64,000 bases of DNA from assembly GCF_010183535.1 (NCBI RefSeq), contig NC_071330.1:5995717-6059716 (forward strand), written 5' to 3'. A program made the position numbers and the translations under genes. The DNA is from Caenorhabditis remanei (taxonomy: Eukaryota; Nematoda; Chromadorea; Rhabditida; Rhabditidae). The notes beneath the pieces are model-generated. The model was given only the letters and a program-made list of their open reading frames with translations. It did no database searches and was not told the origin of the DNA. Position 1 is the first letter of the stretch. Each line of letters begins with the position of its first letter. Positions 35,236 to 46,384 of the stretch are shown here, piece by piece.

Positions 35236-38200
35236 ATGCTATTATCACCTGAGCAGTTCTCTCGACTCAGCGAATATGCAGCATGTAAGTGAAAAGTCAA
35301 AACGTCCAAAGAGAAAAAAAAAACATAAAAGTGAACACCTGAAATTGAATCTGTTGACTCTACATCGAAGAGAAAATCTAATTTGCAGACTCTCGGCGGA
35401 AGTTGAAAGATATGTTGAGCGATTTTCAGCAGGACGGGAAGTTTTACTCATATCTTTCGGTTGATGGACAGGTAGGTCAAATCAGTGATTGAAAAAGAGG
35501 AATTCGTGTTGATTGTTGAGATTATATAGATGAAATATGCGGTGGGAGAGAGAAACAAATAGTGTAGTTTATGGAATGGTGGCAAAATAAATATGTTGTT
35601 TGTTTTATGAAACATATGGAGCTAGTAGAGTACAAGGAACAAAAAGTTCTTCAGGTAAAATCATGGGTACTGTATAATTGAGACCTGTGAATTTTCAAGT
35701 GAACGACAATTATTTTTTTGAATTGTGTAGGTTATATTAAATTCAGTTGATATCCAGTGTAAACTTTCTAGTCTCTAACGATGATCTTTCTGTGTAGAAT
35801 CCATCTTACTGTGCTCCTGCAACCTTCGCAGAATTTACTTTTTTCAATTATTACGTGTGCTTTGATCTGAAAGAAGCCCTTGCATTGAGTGTTGATTTTT
35901 GGAGAGACAAAATGCCGATATTGAGCTGAATGACAAGCTAGATTGTCTTTTTTGACGCAGATCTCTAGACAATATTATCTTTTGATCAGTGTGTCTCTTT
36001 TTTCAGAAACTCAGTTACAGGTCAAATCTTTTTCAAACTAGAAACGGTTATGTAGCAGATCACCGACATGAATCTCAAGTTTTTGTTCATTTTCGGTAGT
36101 GAACTAATTGAAATACGATCAATTTTGAGTTCAAGAACGGTCAGTTCTGAAATATGAACTTGCTCCGGTCATTAAAACAATTTGATTCATGAAAGTTTCG
36201 AGCATCATTCTTTTTTGGAAATGAGGGAAAGCGGTATAATATTTTTTCCAGACATTTTAAAAACCTTGTCTCAACATAGAAGAAGCCTTTTATTGGTTAG
36301 TCTAAATGGGATCAGATTATAGTAACTTGGTGCATAGAGATACGTTCATTTGGTTAGATGAACTGATCATCATGATCAGACCACATCTCATCTATTTTCC
36401 TTCTCTCTGACGTATTTTCGGTTGCTCTCTGTCTTCTTTTAATTTCCTGACCACCAGGGCCAGCAGCTCTTATCTCCGTTTCCGGTTACCTCAATTCACC
36501 CGTTTTACCTTTTTGTTCCTGTTTCCCAATCCTTTAGCTCATCTACTCCAGCATAGCTGTATAAATATAAATTTCAATTTTCCAACCACGTATCAAAAGT
36601 GAAATAAGCGGAAATCGATGCGTTTCCCTCTGTTTATTTTTGTTGATGGAGTGAATGTTGAGCTCAAGCTCTGAAAAATGATGAGGTGACATGCGATAGG
36701 AGAAAAATGAAAAATGTAGAAGGAGTACAAGAAGAACGAAAAAGAGGAAACGGGGGACACGTTTTGCATGTAATTCATTAGGAATTGCTCGTGTTTATCA
36801 AGTGACCAAGACGTTCCGGTCTCAAAGATTTCTTTGCAAAAAAGAGAAAAAATACTTGATTTGTATTTATATAGCAAATATAGATACATATAAATCGAAT
36901 TAGAATACATTTGAATTTTGAAAAAAATACTGGAACGAAAATATGCGAGAGATTAGAATAGAAATATCAATTTTGTACTACTACAGCTGCAATCGAAAAC
37001 AAGTGGATGAAAAATAGGAAGGCGGATTTTTCAGACTATAAATATCGATGGATTCCGTGCGTTCCTTATCGATTACTTCGGTGCTGATCTACCCAGTGAT
37101 CTCGTGGATCAATTGTTCCTTTCATTTTCCAAACCACCCATTAAAGAACGAAGAACAAGCCTATTCGAGGATGCTATCTCCACAGTTAGAGCCAAATTCA
37201 CAGATACATTATCTGGAAGAATGACTGGGCTGAATATTGCTGGAGGATCAGGACAACAGACTGATAGAAGTACGGGTAGTGAACCACAAGCATTGGTTTG
37301 TATCCCAGAAGATGGTAAGGGGAGAGGGCATTTGCACTTTTAGAAGTGTGAGTTGATTCCAGATGTAATGGGACCAAAAGCTGCAACAAATGAATCCCAA
37401 GAGCCACGGATTCCATTGAAACCACTCATTTGTACTTTATCTCTTTTAGAAGCAGATACTCCCGAAAATAAACTTGATGGTGAGAGACAAGTCACTTGAT
37501 CATTAGATCATACTCAATTTTCAGTGGTGTTCCATGTCTATGATTCGGATGGAAATGGGTTCTTAGACAAGTCTGAAATCGACGGAATTATTGAACAAAT
37601 GATGAATGTTGCAAGATATCAACAATGGGATACTATTGAATTAGAGCAAATTATTCGTCAAATGATGGTTGATATTGACTATGATAATGATGGAATTGTA
37701 TCGTTTGACGAATGGAGACGAGGAGGTCTCACTAATATTCCACTTCTAGTTTTGTTAGGTTTTGATACGGTAAGTATGGACAACGAAAACCGGCTTGCAT
37801 AACTTTTTTGGATTCAATAGAGTGCAGTTATAAAATTCATACCTGACTTTTCCTATAACAATATTTTCAGGAAATGAAAGAGGACGGATCCCATGTGTGG
37901 CGTCTTCGTCATTTCACCAAACCAACATACTGCAATGCTTGCTGCAGTATTCTGGTTGGATGGGGTGGAAAACAGGGACTCAGTTGTTCATGTAAGCTTT
38001 CTTCTTCTGTATTGGTATACCTCAATTCCTCAAATTTCAGTATGCAAATACACAGTTCATGAGAGATGTGTCCGTTCTGCCGCTACTAACTGCATCCGGA
38101 CCTATTCCAGCAGACAGCAAGGTGAGATTCCGAGAAATTTCAACGCAAGAAATTTGTGTTTCAGACAAGTTATACCATCACTGGCAAGATGCCAATGCTA

Positions 38201-40136
38201 CTGCCAAATGTGTGAAATGTAAAGCTACAGTAGGAGTGTTTCAAGGCAAGGGATGTCGATGGTGCCATAATTACGTAAGTTTTGTGCAGCGGGATTAAGT
38301 TAATTAATCGGTGACTAATTATCTCCAGCAACAAACAAACCTAATTTTATTATAAAGGTCACCAGTAATTGCAATATTTGCAAAAAGTGTTTTTCACAAA
38401 CAAAAAGTGCAATTTGACTCTGATTAGCTTTGTTTTTTATAGAAAGATGACCTTTGAAGTAGGATCACATCCCAAAATGTTTTTAAAAACTTTTTGTTGT
38501 CCTGTCCCATTCTCAATTCAGGACCTGTCAGACCAGAAAACTGAAACCATTTGTAGGTACACCACCGATGTATGTCAGCACTTGCTCAAGAATGTGATCT
38601 CGGTGCTCTCGTCCATCACATCCTTCCACCGACCCACATTTTCCCAGCTTTTCTCGAGCGAAAAACTTCAACTTCTCTGAAAAATCACAATTTCGGATCT
38701 CACAGTGCCAGTCTCCTTCAAGCTATTTCTCCGAGTAACGACTGTCGTCCTCTTCTAGTTCTTGTGAATCCAAAAAGTGGAGGAAAACAAGGAGTGAAAA
38801 TACTACAGAAGTTTGAGTATCTTCTCAACCCGAGACAGGTTTACGATTTGAGTAAGACTGGTCCGGAGCCCGGTCTCCAGCTATTCTCAACTCTTAAAAA
38901 CTGTAATATTCTGGTTTGTGGAGGAGATGGAACAATCGGATGGGTTCTCGAATCAATGGATAAAATGACATTTCCACATGGAAGACCACCTGTTGCAGTA
39001 CTTCCATTAGGTACTGGAAATGATTTGGCAAGATGTCTCCGATGGGGAGGCGGATATGAAAATGAGAATTTGCATAAAATATTGGAACAGATTGAAAAGT
39101 CAAGTCTGATTGATATGGATCGTTGGCAGATTAAAATTGAGATTACGGAGAATAAGAATACGAGAAGGGCAAGTGAAAAAGGAGATTCGCCGCCATATAG
39201 TATTATTAACAACTACTTTTCGATTGGAGTGGTGAGTTGAAATTTTTTGCATATTGCCAACGTTTTCCTTCCTTTAACTCAGGATGCCTCCATCGCTCAT
39301 CGATTCCACGTGATGAGAGAGAAGTTTCCCGAGAAATTTAACAGTCGAATGCGTAACAAACTGTGGTATTTCGAGTTGGGAACGAGTGAGACACTTTCTA
39401 GTTCTTGCAAGAATCTTCATGAACAGATTGATATTCTGGTAAGATCTCCTTCAATTTTTCGAGACAAACCCCCATAATTCAGTGTGACGGTGAATCCATC
39501 GACCTTGGTCAAGACGCGTCACTTGAAGGGATAGCACTTCTAAATATTCCATCAATCTACGGTGGATCCAATTTATGGGGAAGAAGTAGAAAGTCAAAGT
39601 CACGGATGGGGTTATTCCCAATGAAAAATGCTGAGAAAATGCAATTGCAGACGAGAGTTCAAGATATTGGGGATGGACTCATTGAGGTAAATTGAAAGAA
39701 TTGATGGCTCAGCTACATTCCAATTTTGTTACAGCTAGTCGGGTTGGAGTCTGCAATGCAAATGGGGCAGATCAAAGCGGGTGTTCGTGGAGCAAGACGT
39801 CTTTCTCAATGCTCTACAGTTGTTATTCAGTGAGTTGCTGGCTTTTATGGAGTTTGTAGTTAAACCAAATCTTATACCCGTATGATAAATTCTCATAAAC
39901 CCTATTTTTCTTCAGAACCCACAAATCGTTTCCAATGCAAATCGACGGAGAACCATGGATGCAACCCCCTTGTATCATTCAAATAACTCATAAAAATCAA
40001 GCAAAGATGCTTGTCGGTGAGTCCTTCCTTATATGTAACTTTTTCACTAACTTCCAATCAATTCTCAGCTGCAGCTCCGCGGAAACGAAGCTCATGGATG
40101 CTTCTGAAACGGCAATCCACTAATGATGACAATTAA
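35236..40136 (+). CDS. dgk-3: DGK-3, diacylglycerol kinase with EF-hands and two C1 domains
   Basis: It phosphorylates diacylglycerol to phosphatidate, ending DAG signalling downstream of Gq/PLC. It starts [20 protein letters not shown] (recoverin-homology/DGK_N region). Two EF-hands follow, with canonical loops [12 protein letters not shown] and [12 protein letters not shown]. The first C1 domain is [18 protein letters not shown]...CKYTVHERC and the second is around [15 protein letters not shown]...CRWCHNY. The catalytic domain has [15 protein letters not shown], the glycine-rich loop [11 protein letters not shown], and [11 protein letters not shown]. The accessory domain has [19 protein letters not shown] and ends KRQSTNDDN. 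Exons 1 and 2 are 35236-35284 and 35389-35471. The second intron (35472-37034) is 1.56 kb and holds nothing I recognise. It matches C. elegans DGK-3 (F54G8.2) in domain order. Its 3' end faces ina-1 at 313 bp. Confidence 0.94.
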
Positions 40137-40449
40137 TTTTTTGCATTTAACTTTTTTACCGAAGAAACAAAATAATTTATTAATATTAAAATTAAAATTA
40201 TAGCACTTTTTCAAAGGTTGAAAATGATGTTTTTGTTGAAAAATGAAAATGGCACCGGTGATTTTTTTGTCAAGACATTCAGGCCTGACTACAAGATGAG
40301 GAAATAAGAAACGTCATGAATTCAAAAAAAGTGAAGTATATCCTAGAAAAAAACAGGAAACGTGTAAAAGTATCACATTTAGGAAAGAAACAAAGTGAAT
40401 TTCCATCAAAGAGATCCGGGAGAAAAAAAGAAAAAGAAAAGAAGAGCAC
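40137..40449. other. Convergent spacer between dgk-3 and ina-1
   Basis: 313 bp between two stops that face each other, holding both 3' UTRs. It is A-rich on the + strand. No gene is seen. Confidence 0.55.
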
Positions 40450-43400
40450 CTATAGTCCCGATTCAGCCCATTGCTCTCGTTCATGTCGTAACTGGGCAGT
40501 GTAGAGAGATGGTTGATCGACACGTTTTCGTTTGAAGAAACCGCATTTATATAGAATAAAACTGAGGAGAAGGACTATGAGAATTCCGATGACGACGGCT
40601 ACCACGATGATCCACCATGGGATAGGACGGGAGTCACCTGGAAAAAGTTTATTAAAGGGAATCTTTTTAAAATCAGAAGTTTAGAGTTGGGACATTGAAA
40701 AAAATTCAAAGTGCAGAATTACTTTTACCTGTTTAGAACAGATTTTCAACTTTTTGAGCACACTTCTCACGCTTCTTTTCTTCTACTAACAAACAAGTAG
40801 TTGCCAAGAAAACTCACCAATAGTAGGCCTATCGGGATCAGCAGAAGTTGTGACAGACGCTTGATTGTTGTCTGGATTATCATCAATTCCTTGCGAAGAA
40901 TCCAATTCCAGCCGTCCGAATGACTTCACTTTGACACTTTCCACTCCAGAGAAATCCTCAATGAACGTGGAATTCCACAACCGAGCACGGAAATCCACGA
41001 CGACTGCAGAGTTGGCATCAATGAAATCAAAGTGACAAACTACTGTGAAGCAATTCGCAGTTTTTTCTTGGCAACTCTGAAAGAAAAGATGTCACTCTAA
41101 ATATGTAGAATAAAGCATACCAAATTGTGAACTTCTCTCTTGATTCCATCAACTCCCGAGTGGAAGTTAAAACTGAACATTTTAGCAAGAGACTGAACTA
41201 ATCCTTCTGGTTTCTCTTCATCTCTCGATGTTCTCAATTCTTCTTCATCTGCTTCCTGATAGTCTTCTTGAGACTCAGTTGATCGTTTATACCTGTGCTC
41301 TACTCGATGAGGTGTTGTCTCTTGAGTACTGTACTTTGTATTCAACTTGATATCCGCTGGATTCACATATTCATACTTCTGTTCGATGGAACACTTCCTC
41401 ACTTCTCTCGTTCCATCCGTGAATTCAGTGGTGATAGTTGGAACATCTAAAAGATACAACGCCCATTTTCCTCTTCCAAATCTCGAATGAACTTGATATG
41501 GCCAATCGAACTTCGCAATCACATTCCGAACAGTCCATGGTCCATGGTTAGTGATTGTATAATTATGACGAACCATGGTTCCAATATCTTCTTCCAACTC
41601 CAATTCAGACTCAGCTTTCGCCTTTCCTCCAAAGAAAACTCTATCAGGAGTACTGATTCCATAAATCTCCAACTCCGCTTTTTTGATAATCTGAACTTCA
41701 GCTTCCCACTTATTATCCTTCAACTCTTCCTCTGTTTCCTGAGATGTCGAATTCACGTGAGCCACAAACTTGAGTGCCTTTCCGATTCCTTCAGTTCTTC
41801 CACGTGTCAACTTGAATTGAATAGTGAAATGATGTTTTGATGCTCCATTCATTGGATTTCCAAGTGGTAAATGTACGATATTCTTTCCAATTGTCTCTGC
41901 TATCATTCGTTTTGCTCCGTGTACTTGTGGCAATTCCAGCTCCTCCTCATTGTATTCCAAATAGAAATTAGCTTGATAAGCCTTTTCTTTTTTGTTCTCC
42001 ACCGTGAATGTCACATCCAGATAATCCTTTTCGCCGACATTTGAAACATATCCATTCGGAGTTCTGGAAAGAAAAAAAATATTTAGATTAAACTTCTCAA
42101 TCCAAAATATCTTACAATGGGATATCCTTGAATGTTGCCTTCAACGACAAATCCGTCTGACAAGTGTGATCTTCTCCACAAAGAGTGTTGAAGGGAACAT
42201 CGAATTCATACGATGCACCGTACTTATTCAGGACTGGGAAGTGCTTCAAATCGACGACTTGGCTTCCTTGCGGGGGTTGAATCGGCTTCTTTTCGTTTCT
42301 GCAAGAAATAATAGATGACGTTGTGAAACTAAGCGTTTGTGGAGTTTGTGAAAGAAGATTTCAGTTAGGAACATTTGGGAGCACAAGAGCTTTTGGATGG
42401 ATGGGGGGAAGGGAAGAACAGTTCAAATTATCCACTCAAAAAAGGGATATGCCTATTTAGATTTGTGAGAATGCCACTAACTTTCAGGTTGTTTTTAAAT
42501 GACAATCGAATAATTTAAAGGTCTAGTTTTGATCCATTTTAGTTTTATCGACTCTAATTTTCAATCAAAATAAACTGCGCAACACGAAAATTGAAATTAC
42601 TGTGCTGTCTGCATTTCTAGACAGATTTTCAAAATTATGTTTAGCACTAAAAACTGGTTAGACAGAGTTATAGGAAGTTAAGTAAGTTATAGGAAGTGAG
42701 AACGCAAAAAAGTTGTGATCGAAATTGTGATTGAAAGGCACCCATATTAATCACAGCTCCGAGTGGGCGGCCGCGTTCTCGGCCGCGTAGCTCAGCCGGT
42801 TGCGGTTTTGAACCCATGCGCGTTCGGCCATGGGTTCGGGACCCATAGAGCAATCACTTACTGAACTTTGAGCCAAAATTTTTTTTTGAGTTCTCACCTC
42901 CTTTAAAGCAATTCCAAATACTAACCTGATGCTCACTGTGAATCTGAATTTCAACGGAGTGATCCAATCTTTCGCCTCTTGAACTGGCAAATAGATATTC
43001 TGTCGATAAGTTCTCTTCTGAACGTGACTGTTACTTCCACAAGGCCATGAATAGTTGTGTGAATGACTTCCTTCGATGAATCCACGTGCTGTGATATCAG
43101 CTCGATATGGAATTGCTTCCAGATTACAAATAAAGACATCAGATGAGAAGTCGACTAATTCAGCACCTCGTGTAGTCTCTTCATCCACATATATCACCAT
43201 TTCAAGAGGGAAACAAGTCTTCGATCCACGTGGACAGTTGACTCCTTTATCAATATCAATCATTCGAGTCTGCATTTTATGCTTTGCATCGATACTGATA
43301 ACTGGACGAGCACGAAGAAGAGCCACAAAGTTCTTGGAAGGGGATCCAACAAGTAGATCTGGATATCCGTTATCATCCATATCGGATCCACCAGACAACG

Positions 43401-45335
43401 AGAAACCGAAAGATCTCATTCCATCTGGAATATTCGGAAGCTCGTTTCCCTTGATAACTTGAGCTGGCTTCTTTCGGAATTTATCGATATTCTTGGTTCC
43501 CAAATAAATATAAACTGCTCCTGCGCCATCAAATGCAAATGGTGCTCCAACAGCAAAATCATTCAATCCATTCTTATCACCATCGACGTTTCCGAGTTTT
43601 GTAATCGAGAGACCAAATTGAGAATAGAAATCTGGGTTCTTGATAACTTTAGGTGGGTGGAATACCAAGTGAGATTCATGTTTCTGTCGTTGGACTCCCT
43701 GAGAGAAATACACATAAACAATTCCTCCAAAGTTTCCATCAATTCCAGTTCGATGTTCGAATGGAGCACCAACAATCAAATCATCAAATCCATCTCCATT
43801 CAAATCGACAACTTCAATCGAATATCCGAATGCTGATCCCATTGCAGTTCCATTTATTATAAACTTATCCTCATTCAAAGTAAGTTTCGAACTCGAATCT
43901 TGAATAAACGGAAGGAAAATCACTGCTCCATGCTCTCCATATCTCGTTGCTCCCGAGACTACAGTAATCGGTTTTCCATCTTCATACCAGAATCCAAATC
44001 TTCCAATATCAACAGAATAACCGAGATAGTCGTGAGCAACGAGTCTCGTTCTGATACTATCTTCTGCTGGTTGATTCATTGTGAACTTTTCGACGACTGA
44101 ATCGAAAATACTCGCCGAGGATTTCTTTGCGAAAACACCTCCCGTCCACTTTACACTTCCAATCAAACCAGTCACAACGGTGTCCTGAACATACTGATGA
44201 AAGAAAGCATTACAAAAAGTGTGTTACCTGAGTAATAGCAGCAGAGAATCCTTCCATACAACCTCCGTATTCATTGTGTCTATCAGTAGTTGGAAGATTC
44301 TTTTGAGCGCATGTTGCATATGTGGATTGAAGACGAAGATTGGACTCAAGTTCGTAACAAGCTCCTTGTGGATATGCAGCAGTTTGATGGTAACGGATAA
44401 GTGGGGCGCAAACCTGGAATTTTATTTCTAGTACGAAACTGGAATATGGAATTTCCATATGGAGGTAAGAACGCAAAAAAGTTGTAATCGAAATTGTGAT
44501 TGAGAGGCACCCACATTTATCACAGCCACGAGGGGCGGCCGCGTTCTCGGCCGTGTAGCTCAGCCGGTTGCGGTTTTGTACCCATACGCGTTCGGTTATG
44601 AGTTCGGGACCTACAGAGCAATCACTTACCGAACGTTGACCCAATTTTTTTTTGAGTTCTCACCTCCTCTAAGTAAGTAATGGTATCACAGAGTTTTCTT
44701 GTAAGTTGGAACCCCTTTTCAATGACGTTTTCCTCTCCGAAAACAAAAGAGATGCTCACCAATGCACTTCCATTTTTTGTTCCCTTCGACACTATCGTTG
44801 AAGCCAACAACTGATCATTCTTTCCCAACGGATGAACAGTTCTGCCACGTGTCTCGTTCGGTCGTTTCGCATAATCTTCAGCGTTGTCGTATTCAAAACG
44901 CACCTGTTCACACCTAAACATATCGAATTTCAAATCAATCAATCATTTCATTTCCTCCTTCCTCAGAAACGTACCAATGCTGTGATCCAATATTATAAAA
45001 TGTGTTGATGTCGCAAGAGTACATTGCACCCGCTCGTTCGGTCCCCGTTTGTCCAGACTCGCCACGTGGCGCACCGATCAGCATTCTGGAAACAAGAAGA
45101 GTACGGTATTAATGTTTGGGCTCGACTTTTCAAGGTATTCCTGTTCACAACTTTCAAGAAAATTGAAAGAAAAGACTTACACTGGTTTCTCTCCCTTAAA
45201 ATGTTCTGCAACCGAATATCCAAAGTTAGTCCCTTTGGGACCAAACCTATAGATTGGTGCATAAACATCGAGATTGAATGATTTAACACAGCTGAGACAA
45301 ACGAGGAATATCCAGCTAATTACACATTTCCGCAT
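40450..45335 (-). CDS. ina-1: INA-1, integrin alpha subunit (laminin-binding type)
   Basis: INA-1 pairs with the beta subunit PAT-3 at the cell surface, binds laminin-type matrix and guides neuronal and distal cell migration. The protein starts with a signal peptide, MRKCVISWIFLVCLSCVKSF, then NLDVYAPIYRFGPKGTNFGY. The N-terminal beta-propeller has FG-GAP/Ca2+ repeats (DLNGDGFDDLIVGAPFEH, VDGDKNGLNDFAVGAPFAFD, DMDDNGYPDLLVGSPS). No I-domain is present. Calf/thigh regions follow. The furin-like loop is changed to RYKRSTESQEDYQEADEEEL. One membrane helix and the KCGFFKR tail motif are followed by KRVDQPSLYTAQLRHEREQW. The stop is at 40450. It agrees closely with C. elegans INA-1 (F54G8.3). Two introns (42299-42925 and 44414-44663) each contain a tRNA-like MITE copy. 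Confidence 0.96.
42692..42901. mobile_element. tRNA-like MITE, copy 1, in an ina-1 intron
   Basis: About 210 bp ending GGAAGTGAGAAC at the left and GTTCTCACCTCC at the right. The middle holds TAGCTCAGCCGG (A-box like, from 42788) and GGGTTCGGGACC (B-box like, about 42831). These match RNA polymerase III internal promoter consensus and are spaced as in a tRNA. The acceptor-stem sequences do not pair, so it is not a working tRNA gene. Two relatives are at 44461-44667 and 51386-51580. It sits about 20 bp inside a 627-bp intron, next to the donor at 42925, which is native. Confidence 0.8.
44461..44667. mobile_element. tRNA-like MITE, copy 2, in an ina-1 intron; its right end forms the splice donor
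   Basis: About 207 bp with ends GGAGGTAAGAAC / GTTCTCACCTCC and the same A-box (TAGCTCAGCCGG) and a related B-box (AGTTCGGGACC) as copy 1. On the minus strand the ina-1 exon ends ...TTAGAGGAG at 44664 and the intron starts GTGAGAAC. The donor and the last four coding bases therefore lie inside the element's terminal repeat. The intron (44414-44663) is 250 bp, and the element makes up about 200 of it. Confidence 0.8.
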
Positions 45336-46091
45336 GTTTCGAGAGCCAATGAGAGCTAGATCTTCTTCTCAGTGCTCATAGATGGGTATAATTGACTGAA
45401 AATGGGAGAAGAGTTAGAAAAGATAAAGAAGAAATGGAGAGAGAGAGAGAAATAGAGCACAAATAGAAAAGAAGACAGGATCTATACAAGATGTTACACC
45501 TGACAGGTTTATTTCAGATTGATAAAATAATTGAATGTGTGGGAGTGTGAATGTATCATTCGGTTGAAAGAGATGAGTCATATCAAACGAATCAAAAAGA
45601 AGAGAGAAATGGAACATTAAGACACGCAGGTGGCTCACGGAGCATCTGTCTCTGAGGCGAGAAAAGTGCAATGTGTTTAGAATTCATAAGAAGTTTTAAT
45701 GGTGACATGTGTGCACTTTAAGGAACCTTTTTTGTGAAAAAAGAAGAAGTTGACCCTAAAATAGGAATGAAATGAAAGAAATAGAGAAAACGAGAGAGAC
45801 GGGGGTCTAACCTTGATATGATATGGAAAAAATGTAACGATGACACAGGACGAAACAGGGGCGAACACATTAAATTGATGGGCATGAAAATGAGAAAAAA
45901 GGAAGAAAAGAAAGAGGAATAGATAGATAGAAAACGGGATAAAAGGGATATGAATGGTATTATGGTACATTAGGATTGGAAAGGGAATGAGCAGAAAAGG
46001 ATTGTCGGCTGAAATTGGGAGGCAGGTAGTAACTCTGGATCCCGTCTGAAACCGCCCTAGCAGAAGCAATACTCCAAATAAAGTTTTTCAG

Positions 46092-46384
46092 CTAGAGCTT
46101 CTATCAACCCATTCCGAGAACAGGCTAACAAATCCTATTGTAAATAAATTTTCCCAGGCCGAAAAGCATCCTTCCTCATCAATATTGCCAAACTTCGCCA
46201 AAAAACCAGACATAAAAGTGATCAAAATAAAAAAAAAACTCTTTGCAATTTTTATGACTTTGGCTATATGGAGGATTCTAGTATTCAAAACGATGCCAGT
46301 TGACAGAAAAATAGATCAGAAGTGTTCAAAAGCAACAAAAACCGCTGATGAAATCAAACCGTCTGTTGTCAACAAGTATTGATA
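46092..46384 (+). pseudogene. Orphan exon-like open frame with a membrane helix
   Basis: A GTTTTTCAG acceptor (AG at 46090-46091) is followed by an open frame running to TGA at 46381-46383. Inside it are KHPSSSILPNFAKKPDIKV, a membrane-like KKKLFAIFMTLAIWRILVF and a polar end (KTADEIKPSVVNKY). No start codon or donor-bearing upstream exon is evident. The minus strand is also open over 46088-46288. It may be a broken gene's last exon or chance. I would not annotate it as functional. Confidence 0.3.

Noticed and set aside
42788..42850. Real tRNA gene
   Set aside because: A- and B-box sequences are present, but the flanking 7-bp acceptor stems do not pair and the same sequence recurs in three transposon copies.
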